DNA from: Haliotis asinina
Lineage: Eukaryota; Mollusca; Gastropoda; Lepetellida; Haliotidae
NCBI RefSeq assembly: GCF_037392515.1
Contig: NC_090280.1
Coordinates: 22,697,118 to 22,761,117 of the forward strand
DNA: 64,000 bases
Reading direction: 5' to 3'
The stretch's first letter is position 1, and every line of letters begins with the position of its first letter. Both the position numbers and the translations under genes were made by a program. This document shows positions 21,746 through 33,720 of the stretch, piece after piece. The notes under the pieces were generated by a model. That model did no database searches. It was not told the DNA's origin and saw nothing but the letters and a program-made list of their open reading frames with translations.

Positions 21746-22057
21746 TAGTTCAACATCTACAAATCCTTACAATTTCAGCTGGAAAAATATGAGCACTCCA
21801 ATAAGAGTGAACAGAAAATGTTTTCCACGATGTCCTCTTTTACAGAGGACTGTACTGATATCGACAGTTATGAGATATGTTCCTGCTTGTCCTCTACATA
21901 CCCGGCGAACGTTGATGTTTTCATAACGCCATGATGTATGCAGTTACTGAACAGTGTGTCCTTTCAGCGAGCGGACGCTTGTAAGGAAAAGCTTTGAGTT
22001 TTACTCACAGTATATATAGTACATCAACAACACTGATTTAGCAACATTTTTTCAGTC

Positions 22058-22063
22058 AATAAA
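22058..22063 (+). terminator. Poly(A) signal of gene A
   Basis: AATAAA in the context CAGTCAATAAAACC. The equivalent place in gene B also reads AATAAA (47144-47149, minus strand), so the hexamer is conserved between paralogues. Confidence 0.6.
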
Positions 22064-23275
22064 ACCTTAACCTTTAAAACATTTTTTAAATCAATATAGC
22101 TTTAACCTGTTTTATTGAAAACAATTAACCGTTTTACATATCTCCCACAAATGCTTTCAAAGCTTTACTTTAGTTTTATATGCTGTAAGCTTGATCAAAC
22201 TATTTATTGCATACACAAGGCATGACACACATGTCCCTTATTGTACAGGAATGCTCAGAATTCACATTACTGCTATCCTATTTCTGTATTGGTATCACTC
22301 TGCCCGGAACGTATTCCTCAGGACGTATTTGTCTTAGGACTGACGTATCGTGATCTGTAGCTGAACACCAGCTGACATTTGAACAACTGTTCACAACCCG
22401 TTTCCTGCAGATATCAGTGAACCACACTTTCTCGTGTAAAGAAATGCTGAAGGTGTCATACAGATGGAATGTGAAATATTCCTCTTGAAAATAATACAGC
22501 AGAGTATTTCTGTACTGTAGCGCCGTAAACAATCTTAACTATGCATGGCTTCAGATCGGACTAAACAACGAGACAGTTTTCAAAGGAGCTGTGCGTAATA
22601 GATCGTTAATGACCAGGAAGGAAGATGTCATTACAAGCTGGTTCTTAAAATATGTATTCCAACTACTTCATGTTTCCACTCATTTATCAGTCTGTCATTA
22701 ACATGCCCAGCCACCAGTGTCATGCCGTTACAGCCAAACGTGACTGAGAACCGTAGAAATACGTTCTTAACATCTAATACGTCAGCACAATTGTCACAAT
22801 ATATATTCTAGAAACCACACAGTTGATCTCCGTAACGGGTTATAATAGTCGGTATGGTCGAGTACGTTTACAGTGTCAATGCCACTGTCTATATTCTAGA
22901 GACCTCAAATGGTCTGTAGTCACGTCAACCGCCCTCGCATGGGTAATGAGAATCAGTATGGTCTTGCTTACAATGTCAGTGTCACTGTCTATATTCTAGA
23001 AAGTCATCCACACTGGCATGGGTTCTGATGAGTATAGCCTTGTAGAAGTCGGTTCTACTCAAATTACTTGATTAAATTAGAATATCATGTCATTTAATTA
23101 CAATGGCCATTTGACATATTGGCTTTGACACACACTATGAAATTCCTCATACGACACGAATAGTTTATTACATGTAATCCAAGGGTTGAGTAAAACTTGT
23201 GTGAACGAGTTGGTCTGCTAGCTTTTAACAATGTATTATTATTATTTATTATCCTTGAATATGCGGGTTACAATG
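22064..23275. other. Intergenic region after gene A
   Basis: No supported gene. Between about 22797 and 23000 a phrase like ACTGTCTATATTCTAGA recurs three times, a degenerate duplication with a period near 100 bp. Confidence 0.35.
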
Positions 23276-23485
23276 AATCTTCAGCACCCCATGCTTGTCC
23301 TAAGAGGCGACTGACAGGATCAGGTGGTCAAGGTCTCTGACTAACACGTCATCGTATCCCACTTGCGTAGATCGACGTTTATGCTGTTGATCACTTGATT
23401 GTCTGGTCCAGGCTCGCTTATCCACAGAGCACTGCCATACAGGTGAAATATTGCTGAGTGCGGTGAAAAACTAAACTCACTCACT
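23276..23485 (+). repeat. SINE of the second family, near full length
   Basis: CATGCTTGTCCTAAGAGGCG head, TTGTCTGGTCCAGGCTCGCT core, AAATATTGCTGAGTGCGGTG and ACTC tail. Confidence 0.8.
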
Positions 23486-25042
23486 TCATCCACCCATCCC
23501 TTGTTTAAGTTTTGTCTCGTTTCTATATATCAAAAATGAATTCTTACTCCTAAAATTGGTCTTGCATGGCTGCTTCCACATCTCACTCATGTGCAGAATT
23601 TGAACTGAATTTCAAGGATTTCACTTGAGACATATTCAATGGCTATGATGTTTTCTAGCAGATCTTGTATAGAAAGAGTGGAATGTGTTGAAATCAAGAG
23701 TTTGAATTCATTACAAATCATTTTGCAATAAGCCGTAGGGAGTATATTGGTACTGTTATTGCGAATTGCCTTAAGAGCATCGGCTGACAGTCAGAACATA
23801 GCACGCAATCCTAAACAAACCACTGGAACCTAGCGATGTGACGGGCTATGCTTGGGGCGGTACTGAGCCTACTAATACTTTTCCCGATCGCGAGTAAATG
23901 TCTCTGGCGTATGAAGTCTCTATACTCGGTTCATGGGAATCCAAAATTGTCCACAGATCCGTTCCAATCCGTAGTCCAATGCACCGTGTTCACCTGTGTC
24001 TGTTCATCAGTCTGTGTAGCTGTGTCTTTTTCTCGGTTCAGATGTGTCATATTCCCAAGTCTGCAGATTGAATCACTCAACGATGTTTCGGGGTTCTCAG
24101 TCCGAGGAAGATTGTTTGGCCTCACGTAGGTTTGTTTGTTTATTTGAACCACATCATGAACCACGACCTGACAAATGACCCCAATTTGCATATAATGAAA
24201 AGGCCCTCCAGAACATTCCACTTGCAAAGTGAGTGAAACGGGGTTGTCGCCTACAATTTAACTAATTTCCTCGTGCGAATCGTGTCTGCGGGACACGTGT
24301 TAAACAGAAGCGGCATTGAGTTCACGCCACAGTCAGCGTGTATTGCACGTGCTTAATCCCCGATCTACCTCATGTACCTGCAGCAATCAAATGTATTTGT
24401 CTACATTCCCGCCCCGCCTACTTGTCACACACGCGTTTACTGCGCAGGCTCATCGCATTCGTGTCAAGCAGTAGTATTATGCAAAGATATGTGTCACGAT
24501 AACCTAACCACAGGTTGATTTTTTCGTACCATCAGTTCGCAGAAAAAAACGAACTTCATTGTGCCAACCATGCACCTGTCCAGCATCAAGAAGGGGTTTT
24601 GCAGTTCACTGTATACCTGGATATTTCAATCCATAAACATTGGTAAACTTTTCATGCGAGGTTTATTTTTCAGACCATAAAATCTTGCCTCCTTGAGAAG
24701 TAAAGTAGGGCTATAGCATCATGTCAACCTACACACTGCGGTCAAGACGTGCTCTCTCACATTGTAATGCCACGCCCACTTGATGTCACAGCTGTCATTT
24801 CAATCTTGCCTGCCCACGAATACACAGTGGATTGTTCACTACTTACTTGGAATCCTCCATAGTCATCTTTCTAAGCCTCAACATTTTGACAATGTGCATC
24901 TTTGACTATTTTCAAGACCCTTGTCTGGACTATGTGGTTTACGTTCACTCATCATTCATCCATTTACCCATAGGGGCACAGTGGTAGAAAATAATCTTTG
25001 TGTCTTTACTGTGATATTGCTGGGAGCAGTGTAAACACTGTG
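23486..25042. other. No gene recognised
   Basis: A GC-richer patch at about 24400-24480 contains CCCGCCCCGCC and TGCGCAGGC, which resemble Sp1 and NRF-1 type sites, but no transcript start or first exon could be tied to it. Confidence 0.3.
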
Positions 25043-25206
25043 AAGACAGTGAGGGAGGGAGTGAGTTCAGTTTTGTGCTACTCGTTGCACTTTTCCAGTA
25101 ATATTTCTGCAAGTGACACCAGAAATGACCTTCACACATTGTGCCCATGCCAGGAATTAAACCCAGGTGTTCAGTGTGCCTTAACCACTAGACTACCCTG
25201 TCGCCT
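25043..25206 (-). repeat. tRNA-derived SINE, full length, minus orientation
   Basis: Reverse strand reads GGGTAGTCTAGTGGTTAAGG, GGGTTTAATTCCTGGCATGG and a common tail variant. Confidence 0.8.
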
Positions 25207-25329
25207 CATATTTGAATGGAAGTGATTATACTTTTTGTCAACATCCGTCAAATTTCCAAGATACTTTAACATTTGCAGCAAATAAAAAAAAACTGCTAAA
25301 TGGACAAAACATTCAAAAGCTAAGCATAT

Positions 25330-27320
25330 AGAGCAGTTTATTGGAGTCAACTCACAGTGCATACAAATACATAAGAAACTGGTTTCCTCTCTTATGTACA
25401 TATTTCAACAACAGCGCAGGGAGTGACAGACTTCCAGGTGTATTTACAAAAGAATGACATGTACAAGACACATTGATAGTTTTATTTACCTACAATCGTC
25501 ATTACCATAAATAAGCACTTTGGAGGTTAAATGCATTAGCATGTTAACTATTAACCCAAGTAACGCAACTGAGAAAAACAGATCATATTGTTATAGTAAA
25601 TATATTCTGAGGATTACTCAGAAAATACTATATACCGTTAAAGGGCATCACAGAAGTTATTTATTTTTAAAAAATAACAATAGAGCACTGACGCAATGTA
25701 GGACACAAGGAATGGGCACTGACCATGCAAGGCATTGAACAAGTCCCTGTGGCATAAGTGATCACTACCCCACCTCAAAAACACCTGGACACAAATGTCT
25801 GGAACAGACCTCATTAGAAGCTAGGGTGATGTTCCTATTATTAACAATGGATCAGTCTTGTCTCAAAATAGGTATCATTTACTGCAGCTGCCTGGAGATC
25901 AAAGGAATCAGTTCTACACGATGGGTTCATGCAGAAAACAATATTTCCTCAGCCAGAAAAACATCAGCCATTTTAAATATTACAGGTATTTGGGTTTGAG
26001 ACCCCTACTATCTCTAAATAATAAACATAAAGGTAACAAAAATATGGAAAGACCATTGTATTCGTTCTCAGTTTTGAATTATGAAAGATTGTATACTTAA
26101 TGACAATTGGACTACATCTTGATAATCTATTGGTTGGTGACTTGCTTTTCCCCCACCTGATCCTACAACCTTGTTTGCCAGGCATCATGTATTGTCCTGC
26201 CATCTTACAAATGATATGCCCTCATTGGCTTCATGAATGTATCTACAATGCATCTTAATGATTCATTAAAAACACTGACAGATGTGTCATACGTATTTCA
26301 TTTTTAGATGCTTCCATGGACACACCTTGGACCTTCAACAGAACATCTTTTGAGTTGATCGTGAATGATAAGCTGTCTGCCCTTGCTTTGATCCGCAAAC
26401 TATCTATCTACCAATTAAGTTCCTGCTTGCTGTCATACTCCAACAATGGTCTTGTCAGTGATCATATTAAGTTAGCCAGTAATGTTTCTGTACTAGTTTC
26501 CAGGGGTTGACCACCAGTTTCAGTTGTGCTTCCCCAGTAAACTCTCATGACAAATATTTAGCATGCATGATTACTTACTCTTATGGCAACGTACTGAAAT
26601 GTGTGAAAAAGTTGACAGATATGAGATACTTTATGTTTTATGTACAAAGAGGCTGAAAACATGGCCCACGTTTCCCCACACAGAATATATACAAGAACAT
26701 TCATCGCTTTCTCTCCCACATGATAGAAGAAAACTTGGCTGCTGACTGTCAGACAGTGGAATTATGACATTCATCACACATCTCGAAACTCTTAATCAAG
26801 AATATTCTGTTCACTTCCGATGGGATGTCACACCAGTTTGTTATCATGTATGGATGATTCTCAAAGATACATCTTGATGTTACGTGATGTTTCACACAGA
26901 TACACCATGATGTTTCATGAATTTTTCACGCATGCCAACCGTGATGTTACACAAATGTTACACAAGTGACTTCTTCCCCAAGGTGTGTGGATGTTCTTCA
27001 CCAAATGAATGACAACTATACTGATCTTCAATCCAATGCCTGCTAGTGATCGTATATCAGCCGTATTCAACCCTAACTTTACTTCGTACACCTGCTTAAC
27101 ATTCACGTGACACACAAGTTGATATAACTGTATTATAAATATGACATTCTAGCTTCTCTTGTTGATGTGTGTTACATAATGTAACATCCCTGTTACCTCT
27201 TGATGTTGCTCCATGCATGGCTTCCAAGCTATCATTTCTCTCTCTCAAGTCCACAGCCTTAATATGTCTTCATAACAGAGTTTAAGTTAACAAGTGTCAT
27301 ATTCCATGGGTACACTGCTA
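25330..27320 (-). other. Possible 3'UTR of the 27321-27410 exon
   Basis: About 2 kb without a recognisable coding domain or repeat apart from its lower end. An AATAAA on the minus strand (TTTATT near 25336) could end it. This is inferred only from context. Confidence 0.25.
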
Positions 27321-27410
27321 TTACACTAACTCATACTTGTCCACGTAGAAGAGAACTTCGTCGGAGTACTTGACTGATTGGTCATCTTCGACTGACCTCA
27401 CATCCTTGAT
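27321..27410 (-). CDS. Candidate terminal exon, tyrosine-rich tail
   Basis: After TTACTTCAG an open stretch of 29 codons reads IKDVRSVEDDQSVKY, then SDEVLFYVDKYELV and TAA. The acceptor is good, the composition is acidic and protein-like, and four Tyr-containing motifs lie in the last 15 residues. It could be a tail for locus C (it lies just downstream of it) or the last exon of another minus-strand gene. Reading it in phase 0 needs a linking exon that was not found. I do not recognise the family. Confidence 0.4.
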   Translation of the reverse strand: MKDVRSVEDDQSVKYSDEVLFYVDKYELV

Positions 27411-27699
27411 CTGAAGTAAGAGAAATCAATCAGTGCTGCAGTTCTCTGTGTCGGAGAAATGGATGGAATGTATGTACAGGATTTACTGGCCTCCATGCCA
27501 AGCCAAGCAACGAAACAAGAATTAATTTCTTTCAACAAATACATCTACACATTAAAATTAAGAGTGTTCCTAATACAAAAACTAATGTTACATCTTGGAT
27601 AAACCAGCATTGTATCTTTAAAAAATGCAGGTATTGTTCAACTCTCAAAGGCCAGTAGAAATGGGAAATTGCCTCACCTGAATATCACAATAAGATTTC

Positions 27700-28120
27700 C
27701 AGATATGTTGCTTTATTTAAGGTACATGATGTGATTACAAAATACCAGAGATATAATTTATACCAGGATTACAAATATAACCAGGGCCACCCCGAATCTG
27801 CGAATCTGAGTGGGTGGGTATGGGTGAGGGTGTGCGCGGGTAAATTGGTGGGTATGAGTGAGTGAGTAAATGAGTGGAGTTTCATATCACTTATAACCCA
27901 GGAACATCACCCCTCTTAAGAAGATTTTAATTAGGTTCATGACTTGACCCTTGCGATGTTCATCAGAAATAACACTTTCCAACTGCAATGCAACCAGTTG
28001 CGTTCACGATACAGCACCCATCGATCCATTTCATAGCGGGATCCAATAATAACGGTCAAGTTGGCAGTGCTACTGTCATTGCATCCATTTGAAGGGAGTA
28101 AAAACTTTATTACATATCTC
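27700..28120 (-). pseudogene. Locus C copy of the short membrane-anchor segment
   Basis: It aligns with 52868-53130. The helix RRFGVALVIFVILV is followed by an in-frame TAA where the gene B copy has TAC. AATAAA is conserved (TTTATT at 27712-27717). Confidence 0.4.
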
Positions 28121-28190
28121 ATTCAAATATAATCTTGAATTTTACATATTCTGTCACAAAGCATGTTTCCGGAATCTGTGGAGGCCTTAC

Positions 28191-28457
28191 TGAAGATCTC
28201 TAGAGTCAGGCTGCGTGATGCATTCCCATGGCTGTTGTTGACGTGACACGTGTACTGTCCAGACACAGACATATCTACAGCTGGTACAGACAACACAGCC
28301 TTCCTGTGTCCTGTAATCGCCATCTGTCTGGATGTGTCCCACCAGGTTACAGTGCAGGCAGGGTTACAGTCAGCAGAACATCTCACTGTCACAGGTTTCA
28401 CTTCTTCTACCTCCAGCTTGTCCTTTGTGTCGTCAAACTGTATCTGCCAAGGTCCAT
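28191..28457 (-). CDS. Locus C exon 4: Ig3 domain
   Basis: A 267-nt phase 1-1 exon, open throughout. Landmarks are VTVRC, SADCNPAC, TVTWW and GQYTC. It is very close to the gene A and B copies. Confidence 0.82.
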
Positions 28458-29163
28458 CTGCAAAGCAGGTGAGATAATCAGAAATAAGAATTTGTTATAA
28501 TAACTTGATATTTTCTTCTATCATACCAATACCACTGTATATCAATTTCACTGGAATTATTTTTTCATCAACTCTCGGTTTAGACTTTTGAAGTTGGTTA
28601 GGTTTTATTTTTTACTCATGCCAATTCTACTTTTAGTGTTGATCACATCTACATCTGCTAGCCTTGTCGAGTCTAGGCTCACCAATATAATACTCCAAGT
28701 TTCAAAGATCTTACTGTTTCATTCAAATGCAAACGACGACACATGGCGCACATTCTGCTTTTGTTCCTCTAAGTCATATATACGTGTACGTATCAGTCAG
28801 GTATTCCGACTGGATGGTCGACCGCGACCGCAGCAGGGAAAACGTCCAATGTTTTGTTTGTTCGAGCTGGATAGCCGCTCAACTGTGATTTTGTTAACAA
28901 CTGGAATCTACAGTCAACTGTATTTTGTGTGTACACGTCCGATATTGTCATTTGTATGCTCCGCCTGACCAACGTTGACAATTCGATTCATATATTACCT
29001 TGACGTTCATGTACATCTCATCTGATACCCTTACGATTATATCTCTAAAGATCAGTGCCTGTACCAGATATCGTCAACGTTTCATGCATTTTACCGTATT
29101 CTTAATTGTAAACCCAATATTGTCACTATTTTAAAAAGAAGCGCCTTTGAGGACAAAAGCCCC

Positions 29164-29440
29164 ATGAGTGAGTGAGTGAGTGAATAAGTTAAGTTTTACG
29201 CCGTACTCAGCAATATTTCAGCTATATAACAGCGGTCTGTAAATAATCGAGCCTGGAGCAGACAATCCAGTGATCAATAACATGAGCATCGATCTGCGCA
29301 AATGGGAACCGATGACATGTGTCAACCAAGCCTGACCACCCCATTCCGTTAGTCGCCTCTTACGACAAGCATAGTCGCCTTTTATGGCAAGCATGGGTTG
29401 CTGAAGGCCTATTCTACCCCGGGACCTTTACGGGTACTCA
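29164..29440 (-). repeat. SINE of the second family, full length
   Basis: Includes GTAAGTTTTACGCC-like tail, AATAATCGAGCCTGGAGCAG core, and TAGTCGCCTCTTACGACAAG plus CTACCCCGGGACCTTTACGG head (complement). In the intron between Ig2 and Ig3 of locus C. Confidence 0.85.
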
Positions 29441-30504
29441 GGCAGGTCTTTAAATCACTGTAGACTATTTTTTCCGATAATTTTCTTGCATCTGTGCATG
29501 ATCAGGGTTTTCAGGGTCAAATCACACACTACTGACTGAAAATTGTAAACCTGAAATTTTCATGACATACTTCAATCACCTAACAAGGGGGTTAACTCAA
29601 CGAACAACTTTGTTTTGAATGAAATCCATGTGGTGATGCATTCTCAAAACATCCATTATTATTGTATCAACAATGATTCAATCCCATATATCTCCCAATT
29701 TCGACAATCGTACATTGAAAGTACAGTTCCCCTACTTTTTGGAAGAGTATATATGAAATCATCATGTTGAAACACGATCAAGGCTGAAATATCAGTTATA
29801 AGGTAACCAGTTAAAACCCCCTTCGTTTAGTGAACGCCCACCTCTCAGCAATGTTTGCTTGAAATGTCGTGAACTTTTAGCCCCGTGGTTGGTATTGAGT
29901 CTCCTGTCTTCCGTATTTTCCTGATGTTTTGCATAACCTTGTTTTGACCTTTGTCACCGTGCATCTACATTCTCTGAAATCTGCATATTTACCGCTACTT
30001 TAAATATGCAAGCCTGATGAACATAAATTGACACTTTCATCTGATTCAGTACATATTATGTATTGTTGGTTTTGTGTTGATCTTTTGTATTTCAGCTGAG
30101 TGGTCCGTGCCCGTTTTTTGCTCATTTAAAATATATGTCCAGGTGAGAAACAATGACATTACATAATTTTAAAGTGTTCGTGTATATTGGACATAACACC
30201 TGACACCGCTTGCCTTTGAAGCTGAAAGCCTTCACCACAGATTCTGGCTGTGTTCTCTTCCGAAAGTTCTATATCAACGGACACCAGTAATGCCTTTTTG
30301 TTAGCGCTATGAGTATACCTGGTGTGGAGTTTGGAGCTGTATAAATGGACACATTAGTATGTAGCTGTCATTAAGTCCTATCAGAACCACAAAGGTACTA
30401 TCATAATAATAATTCAGGACAAAACGGTTCTATGTAAGTTGTATGCTAAGTTGCATAGATATGCGAGGTTCCTGTACCGTAAACAAAGGTAGGTTCTTAC
30501 TCAC

Positions 30505-30802
30505 AAAGGACATCCAGTACATGTCCGTGACTCCAGTCAGACTCCAGCCCCTCCTCCACAGCCTGGCAACTGTAGGTGTCTCCCTGGTTCTCTCTGCTGA
30601 CGTGGGTTATTGTCAGGTCATCTCCACCTGTAGGAGACTCATCACCAGATTCTAGAAGGGTCATGTCCCTCCTCCAGATGTAGGTCATGGTCAGTGGGGG
30701 ATGGTCCGGGGGTAGACTCCGGGAGGAGGAGCATTCTGAGGGTGACATTCTCACCTGATACAGGTGAGGTAGGGCCGGTGATAGTAGGTGTGGCTGGCTT
30801 CT
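30505..30802 (-). pseudogene. Locus C exon 3: Ig2 domain with 2-nt deletion
   Basis: Acceptor TTCACAG and donor GTGAGT are intact. Compared with gene B, two bases are missing around 30735, just before where VTLTC is expected. The downstream part (PLTMTYIWRRDMTLLESGD and later DTYSC) is therefore in another frame from the start of the exon. Confidence 0.75.
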
Positions 30803-31034
30803 CTGTGAAAAATGTAACAGATGATCCGAGACTTTAACACCAGTGCCAATAAACATGGTTTTACTAAATGTGTGGTTGGCCTCTCTGTAAAAAATGTTTT
30901 ACAATATGAATCCACTGAGACATAATAAACTGAATAAAGTAAATGCTCTGACACTTTTATTTATTAAGTATTCGCCTTTATTGTCAATTAAATAAACTCC
31001 ATCGACACGTTAATACTCCTAACCGGTTTGTTGA

Positions 31035-31378
31035 TTAAAAGTACATGTACGACACAACTACTTCCCCCCCGGTCAAATGAATAAATCTTTTGCCCGGAGA
31101 GAGGGGGTTGGCTGGATTGATCCCAAGGTGCGTCGCAAAAATGACGTTAGATATGCTGGGTGCTGTTACAGACAGATAGTTTATTTGACATATCACAGGA
31201 TCTGAAAGTATAAAACTAGCACGCTCCTGGCGTTCAGAGAAGTTGTCTAGTGTATCACAGCGTTCCATTAGCTCACGTCTGATATCATCATATAGTGGAC
31301 ATCTTAAAACAACATGACATTCGTCTTCGATGTCATCTGTACAAATAGAGCATGTTACACTGAATGGCGCTCGGGATT
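31035..31378 (-). mobile_element. LINE fragment: ORF2 C-terminal region (minus strand)
   Basis: TCSICTDDIEDECHVVLRCP then LYDDIRRELMERC matches the terminal C-x-x-C-...-E-D-E-x-H-x-x-x-x-C-x-x-Y-x-x-x-R motif. It lies in locus C between the V-like and Ig2 exons, next to a SINE. Confidence 0.55.
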
Positions 31379-31424
31379 AATAAGACAGGTGGATTCGGAT
31401 ATACTGCGAGTAAGTGGTTGGTTG

Positions 31425-31655
31425 GACTGTTGTTTTAACACTGCACTTAACAACCTTCCATATATATGGCGGCGGTCTGTAAATAATCGAGTCTGGACCA
31501 GACAACCCGGTGATCAACATCATGAGCATACATCTATGCAATTGGGATACGATGACATGCGTCAACCAAGTCAGCGGATCTGACTACCCAATCCCGTTAG
31601 TCGCCTCTTACGACAAGCAAGGGGTAATGAAGATCAATTCTACCCCGGATCTGTG
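31425..31655 (-). repeat. SINE of the second family inside the C/D duplication
   Basis: AATCGAGTCTGGACCAGACA core and TTAGTCGCCTCTTACGACAA. Its paralogous copy is at 41634-41860 with the same flanks. Confidence 0.82.
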
Positions 31656-31664
31656 AGTAGGCTT

Positions 31665-31715
31665 GCAAGCGCACGCATGCACACGCATGCACGCACGCAC
31701 GCACACACGCACGTC
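31665..31715. repeat. CACG/CATG simple repeat near the locus C V exon
   Basis: CGCATGCACGCACGCACGCA-type run; a shorter version sits at the same place in locus D (about 41890-41925). Confidence 0.8.
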
Positions 31716-31796
31716 TTTATATATCCTTAATTACGTTTTAATGTAGGCGTATCCTTTTACTTATATACCGTTCTGTTAACTCCACTCAGTACTCAC

Positions 31797-32132
31797 GTGC
31801 TACAACGAGGGCCTGTCTACATCCAGTAACATCCTGTCCATTGCTTCCCTGACAGTAGTAAGTACCAGCGTCCTGTACAATAACATTGTAGATGGTAAAC
31901 CTCAGCTGTCCGGCCTGTGATGGTGAGTCCTCCCCGGTGTATCTGATCCTGGTCCTGCTGAGTGCCACTACACGGTGTGACAAGGGGTAAACCAGTAACA
32001 GTCTCACAGATACCGAACCATTCACCCATACATAATACACAAAGCTGACATTCTGTGGGTTCATGGTCATGGTAACATCTTCATCAACGCGTGTAACAGT
32101 GCGTGGGTATCCAGTTGTCATGGAGACTAGAG
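31797..32132 (-). CDS. Locus C exon 2: V-like Ig domain
   Basis: A 336-nt phase 1-1 exon. Strand B reads DVTMTMNPQN with Met at the cysteine position; strand F is DAGTYYCQG with its Cys kept; another Cys follows in TGCRQ. RIRYTGEDS and LRFTIYNV match V-set strands D and E. Confidence 0.75.
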
Positions 32133-32273
32133 CTGTCTACGAAAAGGTAATTAGAATCAGAACTTAGTGATTCTACATACGTTGACACGTTAGACGTTGC
32201 GAAACATTAAACTGAAAAGCAGCTTAAATAAGAGATTCAATATATTTTTCACTTTTTGAAGACACATACATAC

Positions 32274-32412
32274 CAAACCCATATAGTGCTACGGACACAA
32301 TGAAACCCAGAAACAATGTCACTACTACGGTGAGCAGAAACTGACAGATGCAGTTTCTGATATAATGCGTCACATGATGTAGTTTCACTGGACAATATTT
32401 CCCTATAAACAT
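32274..32412 (-). CDS. Locus C exon 1: signal peptide candidate
   Basis: From ATG at 32412, 46 codons end in phase 1 at GTATGT. A polar start (MFIGKYCPVKLHHV) precedes a strong hydrophobic core (FLLTVVVTLFLGFIVSVAL). It is homologous in position and partly in sequence to the locus D signal exon, though the Met used in D reads otherwise here. The long N-region makes the start uncertain. Confidence 0.45.
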
Positions 32413-32496
32413 TTCCCAGTGAACCTTACGTTGTGCTACAATATTGCTCTGTGAATAATATATGTTTTTTTGTGAATATGTCCTCCATCAACGCCC

Positions 32497-32850
32497 ACAT
32501 GGATACAATGTGTGAAGCCCATTTCTGGTGATCACCCACTCATTCAACCACTGACTGACTGGTTCACTCATTCAATCATCCACACACCATTCAACTACTC
32601 ACGCACCAACAGATTCATCCACGCACTCATCCACCTATTCACTCACTCACCCACTCATTTACTCAACACCCACTCACTCACTCATTCACCCAAACACCCA
32701 GTCACTCACCGACTTACCTATTTGCACCCTTCTTCGCTCACTGATTTACCCGCCCACTCACTCGCTCACCGACTCACCAACGTTTTTCACACACTCACTC
32801 ACCCACTGATTCAGCCTTTCAAAAATTAATTCACAAATTCACCCACTGAT
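32497..32850 (+). repeat. SINE 3' half expanded into an ACTC minisatellite
   Basis: ACAATGTGTGAAGCCCATTT is followed by over 300 bp of imperfect CACTCATTCA/ACTCAC units. It lies just upstream (on the minus strand) of the locus C signal exon. Confidence 0.8.
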
Positions 32851-33339
32851 TCACCAATCACCTATCACTTTCACTGCTTGTGCTGAAAAGTACTGTGTTT
32901 GACTCGGGCTATCGCTACAAGTGATACCTATTTAAAACATTGATGATCTGTCTACAAATCTGACATGACAAACAAATGAGTATTAAATGCTAAAATCTCA
33001 GTGCTTACAAAAACATTTTCGCCTCCTCCACAGCATGACTGCTTAATTTGAATACACCTCTCTACCCAAACACCACTGCAACCCAACCACTCACGCCGAG
33101 ATTCACCCTCTCGTGAACTGTCAAGAGTAATATTCCCTCTATCAAACATTTACTATTTGACCAGTTACGTCTTTCTCCTCTCTCACGTAGACACATACAA
33201 AATATAATGCAGTACGAATATGGCAGGTGGCGTTTTGATGTGAAGAATGAAACACCACTCCGAAATTTTGATAGCAAGTGAAAACCAGCGGGGGAGGGAA
33301 AATCCCAGGGATATAGAAACGAGTTCCGTACCTCCGTAA

Positions 33340-33720
33340 ACTTTGTGCGAAGCAGATCTCCTGAACTATTTGTGATAGTTTGGTACACATGTCAAACATG
33401 ATCCCAAGTTTTTTCGGGGTTAGACCCAGATATGGTTTCATATTTCCCCGTTTGGAAATGACTTAGCCTGTAATTAAGGGGATGTCAACTTGTTCAGAGC
33501 AGATCTCCTACACTATAAATGCTAGCTTCGTAGAACTTGTTACACACGCCAAGCATAATTGATCCCTTTCGGGGATTAGACCTGGACATGAATCTTTCTA
33601 GGTTTCCATGTTCTTTGCAGATCACCCAAACGTTTGCTTTATCAAACGTGGTACACATGTTCGCTATGTTCAACATGATTCCTAGATGTGCCTTTCGGGT
33701 GTTGCACCAGTGTGTGAAAT
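33340..33720. repeat. Degenerate tandem repeat, period about 140-150 bp
   Basis: AGCAGATCTCCT recurs at about 33352 and 33501, and a related AGATCACCC at 33617. Each is followed by ACACATG/ACACACG, AACATGAT or AGCATAATTG, and TTTCGGGGTTAGACC or a variant. Confidence 0.5.

Larger units (their letters stand above)
20124..22063 (+). other. Gene A 3'UTR (interrupted by a Tc1-like insertion)
   Basis: Sequence after the transposon (21748-22060) aligns by eye with the region downstream of the gene B stop on the other strand, including CAGCTGGAAAAA and TATGCAGTTAC. It ends at a shared AATAAA. This marks both as paralogous 3'UTRs. Confidence 0.65.
28191..32412 (-). pseudogene. Locus C: IgSF receptor relative, probably decaying
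   Basis: Exons in transcript order: 32412-32274 signal, 32132-31797 V-like Ig, 30802-30505 Ig2, 28457-28191 Ig3. All borders are phase 1 with AG and GT. Ig2 is 298 nt instead of 300 because of a 2-nt deletion near 30735, so normal splicing would shift the frame. Skipping Ig2 would keep the frame, as both neighbours are phase 1. Downstream, the candidate short membrane anchor (about 27.7-28.1 kb) has an in-frame stop, and no TM1, module or tail exon is present before gene A's 3' end. Locus C may be a dead copy, a source of a soluble product, or use the tyrosine-rich terminal exon at 27321-27410. Confidence 0.6.
31370..32480. repeat. Segmental duplication, copy 1 (locus C 5' part)
   Basis: Homologous in the same orientation to about 41634-42760. 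Both contain the signal and V exons, a CA/CG-rich simple repeat and a SINE in the same relative place, so the SINE insertion preceded the duplication. Confidence 0.75.

Noticed and set aside
28228-28500. Open frame antisense to an Ig exon
   Set aside because: It is a shadow of the locus C Ig3 exon; similar shadows occur at 9978-10283, 9174-9425 and 54003-54251.
32512-32829. Open frame rich in His, Thr and Leu
   Set aside because: It is translation of an ACTC minisatellite following a SINE.
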